From Endomychus coccineus (lineage: Eukaryota > Arthropoda > Insecta > Coleoptera > Endomychidae), in contig OY294070.1 in NCBI GenBank assembly GCA_958510875.1, positions 113,936,703 to 114,000,702 on the forward strand: 64,000 nt of DNA. Direction: 5' to 3'. Below are positions 44,713 to 59,700 of the stretch, piece after piece (the first letter of the stretch is position 1; each line of letters starts with the position of its first letter). The notes under the pieces are model-generated. The model did not search any database, was not told the origin of the DNA, and saw nothing but the letters and a program-made list of their open reading frames with translations. Both the position numbers and the translations under genes were made by a program.

Positions 44713-47700
44713 ATGAACTCTTTAATCTGTGGAATCGTCATACTCTTTGTAGTAACTGTTACGACATGTAGTGCAGATGATTCTCGTAAGTAACATATTT
44801 GTATCGTATCATAGTGCTATATGCTCATCATAGAGCTGTGAATTCATTCTCTTGAGATTCAGTCATTGCTTGGATTGTATATAATCTTCTTACCAATAAA
44901 ACATAAGTGTGACTACTATCCAGTGGGTGTAGATCTGCTAAACGTTTGAATGTCAAGAATCTGAATGATCTTTCGTGATGGAAACACCTCATAATAATTT
45001 TTGTTACTGACTACCTGAAACATAATAGTATATTATTCAACGAGCGTATTACGGTGGTAATAGCCATAATATGCAAGTAGAATATTATACTTCGTCCACG
45101 ACCCATGAATAATACTTTGATACTAATAAACTTTGCTGTTGAAACAAGTCGAACCAACAAATTGTTGACGTTTCAAATTAAATTCGATCTGACTTGACGT
45201 TTCATAGCACGCTCTATTTTTATCGTATTTGTCTATCCGTTTCTATCATGTTTGTCATATTGATGGTAGTGAATAATGATTTCATTATTCACTGGTGATT
45301 AATGGATATTATTATGCTTGAGGAAACACATGTCCGAGTCATAAAACTCATTTTTGAGGCATAAAACTTGTTTTTTTCTGATCGTGTGAGTCACATATTT
45401 CTACTAATTTTATCAGTAGTGAAACTTATTTCTCCTGATTGCCTGAGCCATAAAACTTATTTCTCGAATGCCTGAGTCTTTATATCTCATTAATACTGAT
45501 TATCTGAGTCATAAATTATATTGAGAATATATGTATGTTCCATATTGTCCGAATGAATTATGATGTCGATCACATAACTTCAAACTCTAATTTCTGAAGA
45601 ATATATTACTTTTATCATTAAGCATACTCAAATGATAAGGCCAAAACGCTCCGCACGTTCACAAAAATTATCCTTCTATCGAAGTTATACTTTTCCAATT
45701 CACGTCATTGTAATTCGTACTGGTAAACATTATTCATTTATTCCACTATATTTGCCTAATAGAACAAATAGTTCTGTAGTTGATTTTTGACATTGAATCA
45801 ATCTAGAACTTAGTCTAACAGAAATCTGTTTATTTTGTCATCTTGTTGTATATTTAAAGCTACATGTTATTGAAACATGAATTCAGTAGTACGATGTGGT
45901 TTTATCCATCAGATCAGAGCACAAAATGAGGTCATTGATTAATTAAACATGTACTCAATGTCCATGATTCAATTTGTAAGTTTATAAGTTTCGGGTAAAA
46001 CCGTTTGATGGACATTTCTTCCCAACAATCCGTTCGAAGATACTTCACCATTCATATGAAATTCAATAGTATAATAGCATTTGTTGTTGGAACAATTATC
46101 TTCACATCATCTAATATCTTAGGCCAGTCACACTCAGGAAGATATAAAATATAAGTATTCGGTGGAAATTTTAAGCCACCAAGGAAATTATGCATATATG
46201 ATATGAGATATGTGAGTTTCATCACCGTGATGACCAAACACCTTCGGCTTCAGTCCACAGGTTCTTCTAAACATTCTATGGCAGGCCCAGATTTTCCTTG
46301 GTTATGGTTGTGCAGATGGTTGTTCATGATCAAGGTTGACTCTAGGGTTTTACCTAGGTATTGAACCTCTTGAGGACTGTTCCTTACTGTACCAGCTGGT
46401 TCAAGTTAAGTTATTTTCCGTCTGTGTGTGAACGCTACAGCTGATGTTATTGCCGGCTTCACTGATAGTCCCCGGGTTTTATAACAAATTTTGGTTGCCT
46501 CGAGAGAATGCTGTATCAATTCTGAAATGGTTTTTCTAAGCTTTTCGATTATCATAAAGGTGGTGTTGTCAACTACTACTAGCTTAACGAAAATCCTCCA
46601 CGATCTCTTCCATCTTCCATACGAAGCGCGACGACATAAACTGGCATTACCTTCCCTAGGTGATAGAAGAGATCGTGGACAAATAATACAAACATATCGA
46701 ATCCTACAGAACACATTTTCGGTTGACTTGAAACGTCTCTTCACCTTAAATTCTGACATCTGAATTCGTAGTCACAGTTTAAAGTTGAGACTGGAATACT
46801 TCAAATTCACATCCAATTGAAATTGCCTATCCAACAGGGTCTTTCTACCCTGGAATGATGTACCGGATGATATAGTGTCGGCTACATGTAGCAACTTTTT
46901 TTAAAAATCTCTATGATTCTTTTAGTATCGCATTGCCTCATCCTTTGAGAAATACTTGTGTTTCTTTCGGTATAGTGAGCGGTTTTTATTGTTTCTGCTA
47001 TTTGAGAATCTGTATATCTAATCATTGTATTTAATCTGCACTATATTATCACAATCATCAATTTAAGGAATACAGCTTAACCCTCAGACACACTTGGACC
47101 AATTTGTTGGGCCCATTGTGCACTCCGTGGTTAGAGTGTATTCTATTCTGGGTGTGTGGCCCCCAGAAACCCAGAATATTGCTAACGTTGGCTTCCGTAA
47201 ATAAGTTTTCCTGAGAGTAGTTTTACTTAGCCAAAGTAACGGTGCCTGAGTGATGTCAAAGCAGGGCATTCCAACAGGATGTGAGAGGCCGTTTCTTCCA
47301 CCTCACTGTATTTCCTCCATATAGGATCATCTGCGAAGCTCATAGTATGAAGGCAGTAGTCAATATTGCTTAGATCTACGCCTGATACACCGTGCAGTAA
47401 ATGCCTGAGATCACTGAGATAGTGACGTTTGACCTTTTTAGGTACACTCACGCTCCAGAAGCCTGACCTACCTTGGATCTATCTGTGAACCAAACGAACC
47501 CACCTGGTGACAGTAGGGCGACAGTTTCGTTGCTCCAGTCTCCTCTATCAGGGATGATTTTGAGAGATTTATACTTTGTTTATAACATTAATTTCACATT
47601 ATTTAGTTATAGTTTGGCTAATTTTGTTTTTGTTCAATTACTTCCATTACAAATTTAGGCTAAGTATTAGGTACTGTCCACTTTTTATACATGCATGTTA

Positions 47701-50700
47701 GGTTCTTAGAACCTCTGCCTTTTTCCATACATAATAATAATAATAATAATTAGGTTTATTCAGATCAACCGGTAACATTTAGTACTGGCCTCTCTAACAT
47801 TTTTGTTAATGGGGTATTTTTACGTCTATTACCTACTGGTGGATCTGGAGAAACCTATTCACCTTTGTGGGTAATATCTATCAAATGATTTGTTCATTTG
47901 TTATCTATTATATTGATTGGTTGCACCATCTAAACACCAGGCTACTAACATCCACCTTGACTCCCATGAACTACGAGATATCCATATAGTCAATGTTGAA
48001 TTTGTTAATAAGTGGGACATCTATTCTCGTGTAGATGGCGTTAGATTATCCGGTCTTTCTGATATTGTTGTCAATGTGGTATTTATACGTTGACAGTGAT
48101 ATCGACACATCGACAGATAGCACTTGCAGCTGACACGTTTCCGCGAAATAGCTGCCCGGATCTAGAAGCTGCTGTGTGACAGGAACTCAATTGCTTTCTA
48201 CATAATTTCATATCTCCTAGCAATAATTTAAGCACAAATTCAAGTGACACCGGAAGCAATGAATCCTCCATGATTGTAATTTAATTGAGTATTTAAATTT
48301 GGAAGGGATGGTTCGATGGTTGTTGGTTAGTGCACTCATCCAGTATAACTGTGGGGAAACATTTGATATCGAACTATGCGTACCTAGTCTTTTATTCGAC
48401 AAGCTATTCAACGGCAACTACGCATCTTCACTTACTGGACATCTATCCCTATATCTCCCTACATGGATCTTGTGATCGGTTTATAATAAATAATGAAAGG
48501 ACTGGCAGTGTCGCCCTATGATGTCAGTATAAGGGTTCCTTATTTGGCTTGCAGGGAACGCCATGTCTTATCAGTCAATACGTTTGGTGCTGGGTTATGG
48601 TAGTAGTTCCGTATGGAACTTAGATCTAGGGGCAGATGGTTGGAATGACAACATTGGGTACGAAATGAGACGTATGGTTTTAATTGCTAATAGTAACTCA
48701 GACCGACTAAGGACTAACTTAATTAGGTGAACTTACTTTTTGGTATCATCTTATGTACCTAAATATATATTCTTAAGGGAGAAGCCTTGCTCCTCCAATA
48801 ATAACTCACGCTATATTTCAGCGAAGGTTGGCCTACGTGCCGGCATTGAAACTCACGTCATGCACTCACGGTCGGAACCTTGTCTACTCATCATTTATTA
48901 TGTCATATAATGCAAATAACAAATAGTTGTACGTTTGTATTCAATAAATATAATTATGACATGAGAAAATGTAATATTGTGAGTTATCTAATTAAGGAAG
49001 AATCTCTTCGGGATATCTCAGGTTCTTATAATTCAGATTAATTTTGCAAACCTGCTCTGTATCAATGTCTTCAGAAAATCAACCAATCATTCATACGATT
49101 ATTTATCTATCAGGATTCCTTATCAGAGCGGTCAGTTAATTATTTTTTTGTTACAGGATCACTAAGAGAAGATGTTCAACATAGGTCAAAAAGGGCGATG
49201 AGTGCTGGTGAGTAATAACATTTAGGCTATTTTTCGCACCGTAGGAACTAAACTAAAAATATTCAACATTACTGATTTCTTATGAAATTATTTGAAAGAC
49301 ATCCTTCTGGTTTAAATAATTTTTAATATCTCACATTGTAGTAATATTACTATAAATGTAAATATTAATAAAAATAACTGTTTTTTATTATTTGTTAGAG
49401 TTGTACTACTGCATTTTATTATGTTTTAATCAATTAAAGTCACCAAAGAAAGAAGTTACTTTTGTTTTTATTACTTTTATTCCAAACTTCAGTCCCATAA
49501 GGGAATAGAATAGACTTAGGAGTTATGGAAGTAAAACGACTAATTTACACTAAATAAACAATGGATGTTTTTATTATTCATTATTGCTTACATATGTTTC
49601 AACACAAAGGGTCATCATCTGAGATAAGTTATAACTTATAACGTTTATAACTCGTTTGATTCCTCGAAGGGTTGAACTCAATTAGGAAAAATTCAATAAC
49701 CATCTATCCCAAGGTTATCATTGAAGCTATATCTCAAGTTAGCTTTTTGTATCGTACGTGTGCACTTTGTTTCTTTGAAGGAACTACGATGTTAGCGATA
49801 TTATGATTAAATTTATGCATCAAATTAGTGAAAATAAAACTTCTAAAAGTTATTTTACATAAGTATTATCAATTAATTTAATGATGATATCATAATAGGA
49901 TGAGTCAATAAAATGGAAGGCTACTATTTTGTTACAAAATGTGTGTATATGTGGATTTTATATAAATATATGAAGTGATTTCGGTAACTTAAGTAAAACC
50001 ACAATTAAAATTTTGGATTCTCACCAATTTATTAAATAAATTTAATGTATCTTGTATCGCTAACACCATAGCTTCTTCAGACAGATATTGCATCTTCTAT
50101 TGGTTTCAGATCAACTCTCTGCTAGAACCGTTGCTAAGATCAACGAGATCGTTGATTCCTTGAAGTCGATTGGCGTAACTAGCGAATTTATGCGTCAGCT
50201 TATTTCAAATATTTTAGAACTGTTCCATATGGTGGTGAAAGGAGCTATAATGTTTGTAAAGGTAGGTAACACACGTTTTGTTTTGGAATACTTTCTTCAC
50301 ATTAATATTTTTATTTCATTCAAATTTATTGAATTTCCCACATTTGAGAATTTGAGGAATCCGTTTGTATGGGTTCTCGTATACCAGTCCAGGATAATAT
50401 ATCAATTTTGTTTTTTAAACTTGCTATGCTTAAGCAATGTTGTTCATCCAGCAGATGTTTGATGAATGCAAACTAATATATTACCTATGCATCCAATGAT
50501 GACTGTTGATCTCAGAAGAGATTATCCGGAGAAGAAGTGGAAAGTGGAAAAGAATGTATTATGAATCTATACTTATTATTGGTGGTGGTGACAGAAAGTG
50601 ATCCGAAATTACGATATTTTCCAGTACATTTCAGCTGGAGAAAAATAAAAAATGAAAATTGAATGTATCATGCTTTCAATTTTGGTAGCTGGTTGTGACT

Positions 50701-53700
50701 GAAAAAAATTCTGAAATTGTTGACATGTTTTTTCTTTTTATACTTTGACTACAAGAGAGGGAGACCTATGAAATTTTCTTGAAAATGTCGAGGTTCAGGC
50801 ACCAGGAAAGACCTCATTAGGTGAAGAGTTCCACAACTTCGCCGTTCAGTAGAGAAATGAAGTCTGGTAGAAGAAGATCGGCCGGTTCCGATACCGGCCT
50901 GAGCTCTGTCTACTTTTTTTTCTGGTAGAGAGTAAATTCCCATGAACTTCCGGTACTTGGTTCGATGATAACGAATAGTGCAGGTCTCTTACCGCTCCAT
51001 CCTCAATGACAAAAATTATTCTACACGTGCGATGCAGTGGAACCTATCTGTAAAAAAACCCTCCGATTTGCTCTGGCCTATACAGCGGAACTGCCGAAGC
51101 TTTACCTCCCTGTATAATCAGGTCTTGGTTTCAACCAGCTTCTTTCTGCTTTTCATTCCTTCTTGTATGTGATGATTTTTGCTAGGTGTTTGAACCTTAA
51201 CTTCTATTCCCTTTCGCTCTTCAGCATAACATCCACTATATCAGTTTCCGTTATCTCTCCTTCTATTTCTTCATGCAATCTGTTCCTTTCCATTTTTCAC
51301 CCACTACATTCGAATCCTGTATGTTCTGCACCATTCATTATATAGCAATAACAGCACCTGAATGTTTACGACCTTTCTCTGTGAGGCATTAAGTCAGTTC
51401 GAAGCTCACCTCCCCATGTGTCCTATTGTGCCACATTCCCACATCATGTATCAAGATTTTCGTCAATTACGCCTTGTCTTCCAAATTATCCCATTTATTC
51501 TGCTATTCCTCCATTCTACAGGCTCTAGCATCCGTCTGTTCATATAGCTTCCCATAGTATAGGTTTCCATTCTCCTTAATTAACATTTGGAAGGGAATGG
51601 CCCTGCCGAGGACCTGCGCTGCTTCCCCTGACATAGTTCTGTGCCCAGAACATATTCTTATAGTTCTCCTTCTCTGCAACTCCTCTAACAAGTTGTGGTA
51701 CTTTTCAAACCTAGAAGCTTTTGCCCATCCTAGAACATCGAATACAATGATTGGTTTGATCACTGAGTTGAGCAACCGTCTTCTAATACTCCTCGCTCCT
51801 CCAACGTTAAGTTTTATTATTGATGAAGTACTTGCTACTCCTGCCGCTTTCGAAGTTGTCTTACGTATATTTTTGGTTATTTCAGCTGCGTCATCGAGAA
51901 AAATCCCCAGGTATTTGACCGCTATGCGTTTTCATTTCTGGGTTTGCTATATGGATTCTCACTTCAACCACCTTCCTTCTCTTACTCACTATAACAGCCT
52001 CCAACATGTGGAGTGCTAGCTCAAGTTTCCTTCTAGTCATCTACTCTGACATGACGTCTGTAGTTATTTGTGTCTCCTGTCTCAACGATTCACCGCCAGC
52101 GAAGTCGATCAGGTTTACGCCTACGGCAACACTCAGCTCCAAGACAGGATTGTACAAGGCATTGCACACTCAGCTTCAAGACAGACTCTTATGGTACTCC
52201 ACATGCAACACCCATATCTCTCTGGCTTATGGTTATTCAAGATATGTCTCTTCCTTCCTCATTAAATAACTGCGAATCCCCCATCTCTCCTGTGTTTCCA
52301 TTAGTATTAGCCGAACCGCTGAGATAAATTTATTTTCAACATCGTATGTAACGAGTAGACATATCTTTCTGTGTTTCCATGGTGCAGCTCATCATAAGAA
52401 AATTTCCCCACCCTGATACCCTGAAATCAAACTGGTTGTTCGATAATCCGCTGTATTAATCCTATCTTCCATGAGCAACTTCATCAATAACTCCGCAATA
52501 GCGTTCGAAATGTATATGGGTCTATATGTAGAGGTCTATGTGTAGTGGTTGTTTTTGTTCAAATTTCTTCAGAAGCACCAGACGAGCAACCTTCCATGTT
52601 TCTGAGAGTAACCAGTCCTCTGTACATAATCTGCCATTTCCTTCATTTTCTCTGGGAACGCCGTAACAATAACATTTACAACCGCTATCTACCTGGAATA
52701 GCTCGTATTGTGATAACAGACTGTATTTCTGATGAACACCGACCATGAAAATATCTACAGAAACGGAGAGATTGCCTTCCACAATGTTCTAAAGAGAACA
52801 ATGAATTCGTGAGTGTGAATTTGTTATTGGATCAATCTTGTGTGAATATAATCTAAGGGTAAAAGCATAGTGAAGCAGCGCACACCGCTGCGATGGTCGC
52901 CGTTCACCTCACCGTCCGGACATGAGGAAACAAACTTACAGCTTGGTGCAAGTGTGTGCATACTAAGAGTCACTAGGCCGCAAAATATGAAACCAAGTGT
53001 TAATGTGACCTATTTTTCGAGAATTTTTATATACAGGGTGACATAGAAAAAAGTACCGTGCATAGTGTCAGGCGATAGATGACACTAAAATAAGAAAAAA
53101 GTTCCTATGAACGTAGGTCCTCAACGCCTTTGTTCAAAAGATACAGGGTGTTGAATTTTAATTTTTTGTTTGGTTTTTTTTTAATATTTTTGGATAAACA
53201 TGTGATAATCGGACGAAATTCAGTAAACAGGGGTTTTTTATCACACTGAATTCAAATATGATCTTAGTTTTTTGATTACTGATAGGAGGCGCCACATACA
53301 GGGTCCCAACTTCTTTGAATCGGTCCTAACCTTTGTGCCTCACACTGCATGTCAATATCAACTAGAAAATTTTTTTTTCTCATCTTTTATGCTTAAGAAA
53401 GGTACACCTTGTCTAAGTCGCTAGAAGCAATGGTTTCCGGTAAAAATGCATCTAAAGCCGACAATGCACGAACATTATTCAAAAGCGCAAAAGTAACTTA
53501 TTTGCAAATACAATGTTATAATACTTCAATAATTGAATTTTAATATGAAAAATAATGATCAATCAAAACAAAACATTAAGTTTTTAAAAGATGTTCCAAT
53601 TGTTGCCCTTGTACTTCAATACATTTTACCATTCGTAAAACAGTTTCTCCGTTTCGCAGAGTGCGACGAAAAAACAAATGAAATCTATGACACTTGCCAA

Positions 53701-56700
53701 ACTAATGTTATAATTGTTAGAGGTATTTTGTGTTGTTGCTTAAGTTTTTCATTGATGGTTCACTACACTTTTGAAGAATACAGGGACATGATTATGTGTT
53801 ACGGCGAAGCTAGATCAAATTCTTTCGAAGCTCAACGTATCTATCGAGAAAGATATCCATTACGGCAGATTCCTTATGCTAAAACATTTATTGGCGTGCA
53901 TAGGCGTTTGGGAGAAGATGGCTGTTTTAAAAAACCAAAAGTTAATAGTGGGGTTTCCAGAAGTCGTCGCACTCTGCGAAACGAAGAAACTGTTTTACGA
54001 ATGGTGGAAAATAATCCGAGAACAAGCACCAGGAAAACAAGTTCAGCGGTACGAAACGGTAACCGTGAATCAGTAAGACAAATTTTCAATGAACAACTTC
54101 TTCGCCCATATCATTTCCAAAAAACTCATTCACTATTGGAACATGACTTTTTTCCTCGGGTACAATTTTGCGAATGGTTGCAAAATCAAAGACAAAATAT
54201 CATTTCATCAATATTGTTTACTCATCAAACCGTAATTCGAAGTAACCAATATGAGTTCTCTATTAATGTGTGGGCAGGTATAGTGGACAAATACTTAATT
54301 GGCCCATTTCGATTGCCCAATCGATTGACAGGTGCACTGTATCGAAATTTCTTGGAGAACGATTTAAACACATTATTAGAGGATGTCCCAATGGCCATCA
54401 TTGGGAGAGTGTATTACATGCATGATGGGGCGCCAGCTCAATTTTCTCAAGTAGCAAGGGAATATTTGGACAGGAGAGATGGATTGGTCGAGGGGGGCCT
54501 GTACCCTGGCCAGCTCGTAGTCTCGACCTTAATCCCCTAGATTTTTCATTTTGGGGATTTATGAAAAATTATGTTCATGCTGTGGAAATACATAATGAAG
54601 AACAATTATGGCTAAGAATTATGGAAATCGGCAGATAGATTCTGTAATAACCCAGGAATATTTCAATGATGCCGTCAATCATTAACAAGAAGAATGATAA
54701 AATGTATTGAAGTACAAGGGCAACAATTTGAACATCTTTTAAAAACTTAATGTTTTGTTTTGATTGATCATTATTTTTCATATTAAAATTTGATTATTGA
54801 AGTATTATAACATTGTATTAGCAAATAAGCTACTTTTGCGCTTTTGAATAATTTTCGTGCATTGTCGGCTTTAGATGCATTTTTACCGGAAACCATTGCT
54901 TCTAGCGACTTAGACATAGTATACCTCTCTTAAGCATAAAAGATGGGAAAACAAATTTTTCTAGTTGATATTGACATACAGTGTGAGGCAAAAAAGTTCA
55001 AAGGAGATGGAACCCTTATGTGGCGCCTCCTATCAGTAATCAAAAAACTAAAATCATATTTGAATTCAGCGTGATGAAAAACCCCTGTATACTAAATTTC
55101 GTTCGATTATCACATGTTTATCCAAAAATATTAAAAAAAAACAAACAAAAAATTGAAATTCAACATCTTTTGAACAAAGGCGTTGAGGACCTATGTTCAT
55201 AGGAACTCTTTTTCTTATTTTAGTGTCATCTATCGCCTGACACTATGCACGGTACTTTTTTCTATGTCACCGAGTATAACAAAATCAACGAATGAAGCTC
55301 GCGCTGACTTATTATTCGGTAAATGCATTAGACTTCGCAGTGCGATCTCGCCCTTTCCTACAGGTATTTCCATGATCGATGCTCTTCTGCCGAACTCCTC
55401 TCTACTAGACTCCATTCTTCTATCGAACGGCGATGTTGTGAAACACTAGTCTTCCCTGGTGCCTATAACCTCCGAAAATTTCAAAGCTTACTTTCTCTCC
55501 CAACATTCCACCGCTGGCGCACACGATGGTCTATGAATATTATAGTTTTGTTCTCGTGTAATGAAAAGATACAGAAAAAGAGTTATTTTGGTTTGAAAAA
55601 ATGCCTTATACTGGATAGTGGATACTTTTGACATAAGACCCATTACACCATAAATGAGGAACAATCACCTTTATCCGGTAAAAATACTGTGGAAGTGCTG
55701 AGAACCTTTCATCTACAAAGTGGCCATCATTAGTAAACTAAATTGTGAATCATAATGTGCCTGTTCAAATGATATTCGTTATTAGTAGCGTATATAAGGG
55801 ATTACCCTCAGTTGTAGATGAATATGAATGTACAAAATGGCTTTTTCGTTTATACATTTCCATCCCTTGTGAATTACTTAGATATTTCTCATTACTGTGT
55901 TTCAATAAACTTTCTTGAGAAATGGTGTGACCTTTATTCAAAATATATTAGGCTAACGCTGATTTTTTACCGTTATGTTTCATCAGTGAAATGTTTTTTA
56001 TACCCAGTTAGGATATTCCTTCTAGTTTGGTTAACATAACATTTCGAACACGACTCAAAATACATTTTATAAGTCCCGAATTTGTTGAAGTCGGAAACTT
56101 CATCAAAAGTGTTGCCTAAACGAATATCATCAATATACGGGTTGTGTTGCAAATTTAGAGAACAAATTATGGGATTCACTTATTACTGAAGGATGATAAA
56201 TGAAACATTAGGATTTGATCAAACTATTTGAAGGGGGTTACTCTAATTTGGTTAATTGGTTGCGTTCCAAATTCATGTTTTGTTTAGAAATTGAGTAATT
56301 GAGTTAAGGCAACACCTTAATTGAATCCGGGATTCACAAAAGCGGTTGTGGGTCATGTTCAAAATGGCCACTATTGCCACACGCGAATTTTCTGGTAGAG
56401 CTGCTAGAGATTGGGTTTGGAAGTGAGAGACATAGCGGACTCCTGAGGATCCTTGTTAGAGATGAGTTGAATGTGACTTGAGAGAAAGGGCATCGGTGAA
56501 ATTGGAATTCAATAAATTTTATCAAAAGAATAACAAATAAAGTATAACATTAAAATGAATAATTTGGAAATTAGTTCAGTTTTAATTGTCGATTGTGAAT
56601 GAACCTATCGAAATTAAGTGCAGCAAATTTGGTAATAATCAATTAATTGATAGGACATAATGATATAGTATATTACGTTACTAGTGTGGAAAGTGACCCA

Positions 56701-59700
56701 TTTCACATGAGTTGGAGAATGTCAATCCCACGAGTGTGAAATGGCACTTTCCACACAGGTAATGTGAACTATTTTTCCGACGACCACAGATCAATGCATA
56801 ATTGCAAAAAAATTAATATATTTTCACTTTATTTTGAGAATTTGAGAATTTTACAAAGAAAAGTACTAATTCAACAAGATTACTGCTTGGAATTGTATAA
56901 ATTAAAAGTAATGTTATTATTATTACAATTAGTAAATTGTAATGGACTTTGCAATGAGGAGTTAGACAGATTTCTCTCTGTTATTTGTACACTATGTACA
57001 GTAGTAGACTCGATGTCAGTTTCTCGAAGAGGCGGAGTGACGGTACTGCTGATGGCACCCATAATTTTATTGGCAATATTTAACCTGTTAGTAGCAGAAT
57101 CGTCAATATATTCTTCTGCGACTTTGGACGATTTCCAACCCCCATGTCGTTTCAGAGAAGTTCCTGCATCTACTAATATAGTAGCAGAAGAACAGCGAAA
57201 TGAATGCCCTGTGTATTTTTCAGGATTCTTTAGATTTAAAAATTCAGCCACTACTTTAGGTATATTTCCAATTTTATTAATGCTCACTACTTGTTTTGTG
57301 CATTTTTGGTCTCTATAATTAAGAAAAAAACGTATTTCGGTAGTTGGCATATTTTTTATACATGCTATAAAAGTTTCCAGTAATAGTGAACTTTCGACAA
57401 CATTTATTTTTTGTATTATTAATTTGAATGACAGCCGCAGTTCCCAAATCTTCAATGTTATTCATACTAAACTGGGTAAGTTATTGCTTGCGACATGTAC
57501 CAGATATACCCATAACCAACACAACCTAAAAAAAACCATAATTAAATAAATGTATAGACTTTGTTCAAATACCGATGACTTACCTTTGTAAGTAAATGAA
57601 TCTCATCGGGAGCTTTATTTATAAATTCACAAATTTCTTGTTGCTTCAAAATTTTAGCTTTTTTCGGTTTATATCCGTCACTTTTTTTTTTAAATACCTT
57701 AAGTCTACTATATTTGGAGACATCTACATTGTGGTGAATGGATGAAGTGGTACGCAACATAGAATAATAATTAGTCTATAATGTTGAGCATTGGATTCTA
57801 TTGGAAAGTTCACCCATGTATGCAAGCAAAACGTTTTCAGAAAAGGAGCTTCTTATTTCCTTATTTCTTTGCCATGAAAGAAATTGATCGTAAGCGTATT
57901 CTTACCTTCTTTTGGACTTTTCAGGCAGTATATTTGCATATGCAAAACTGACACTTCTGAATCTGACGTTTTCGCAATATTAATTCCAAAGCACACTTAC
58001 GTTATGCAATACATATAGCTATAGATACACATATCACTCTAGTGTGATATTTAACTTTTCATCTCTAGGGTGATATTTGTCATTTTCGAAGTAACTAAAT
58101 AGTGTGCTATTTGTCATTTTCGCATGTGGTCGTCGGAAAAATGATTTTCGTAGGTATTAGAGATTCTATATTCCCCTAGTAATGGACGTTTTTCTTGTAT
58201 TTTGATAACATAACTTCCCAGCACTGCCTTCTTGTCTCTATTATGGTTGTATAGGCTGGCCACTGAAGTTTCGTTTAGAAACACTACTAACCATTGCATT
58301 CTTTCGGATAACAAATGAGAAAAATACTATGTACATGTTGAAAAACATGGGTGGAACGTTTCCGTAAACGATTTGGTAATAAAGATAAAAGAAAAAGGGG
58401 AGTCTTTGAGGGTTGTAGTGATCCATTTATTGAATTGATGAGTAAATTTGCAGCATTGACGTAATGAAAACTCAAATTTTCCATTCTTGAGTGCAAATTG
58501 ATAGATGTTACTCATTATTCTGGGGCCAACACACAATTATGAAAATAAATTTGAAGTGAAGTAAAGATTCACTTCCACCTCCCTACATGCCCTATTCCTT
58601 ATACCTGTGAGGTACTTTCGATCAATCATAAGATAATAATAATTTATTTGTTCCAGCAAAATGGGAAGTCCATCAATGCCTTCTCACTCATGAGCGCGTC
58701 TTCCAAGGTTTTACCAGTTTTGAACGCCCTGGTTGATAGTATTAGCTTAATATTGGCCCACTGAAATGTAGAGTGGAGTTATTGAATAATAAATATTTCA
58801 GAATATATCTTTTTTCATTGTGATATTATTGATGGGTTACATAGATCAGGGGTCTCCAAACTTTTCAGTCTTAGGGACATACTGTTTACTCCAGTAAGTT
58901 CCGAAAGCCAAAAACGTTTCACTTTTCCGTCATCATCTATAATTTCTACTCTTATCGAATTCGCTAGTCAACTTACTATTGTGTACTAACTGGTAATATA
59001 TCAATTAATTGATAAAACATAATGATAAGTAATTTGAAAATCAGTACAGCAGGATTACGTGTAATGTGAATGAAAACAACATTGTTTACATAGTTCAATT
59101 TGAGGTGTTCACACGCGAGAGTGAAGTTAAAATCCCCACTTTTCCTCAGTCGATCGCTCACATAGACTCTATTGATGAAATCTTGCAATTTAGGATTCAC
59201 ACAGTATCGAATAATCGAGTTTTGTGAAAAACGACATCGTGACAATGTAGAAAGAATATCCTCACTCGGTATGAATGACATTCTGCCCATATAAAGGCAA
59301 ATAATAATGAAAAATCAGCGTTGGCCGAACATATTTCGAATACAGGTTATACCATTCCTCAAGAGTGTTTGTCATTCTTCAAACACACTATCTAGGTTAT
59401 TTAGGAGGGATGGAAAAGTATAAGCAAGGAAGCAATTTAATGAATTCAGATTTTGCTCGAGCTGGGGGTGATCCCATATGTACTATATTGATTCCAAATA
59501 GGGTTCAAACATGTTCTCATTTCTTATTAAGTTTACTCTGATGATGGATACTTGGTAGCTGAGAGGCTTCAGTACATCAACAGTATTTCTAGTGGATAAG
59601 GTTGATTGTTTCTCATTTATAGTATTCTGAGAATTATTCAATAGCTTATCATACGACCTATTGCACTAACAGCGACGATATGATAATATGATCATTTGCT

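Noticed and set aside
46491..46763. 90-codon plus-strand frame as a host gene
   Set aside because: Its second half is the conserved C-terminal region of a non-LTR retrotransposon, so it was annotated as such.
56764..57318. 184-codon plus-strand frame with hydrophobic stretch
   Set aside because: Antisense of the Crypton-like recombinase exon, whose catalytic motifs are clear on the minus strand.
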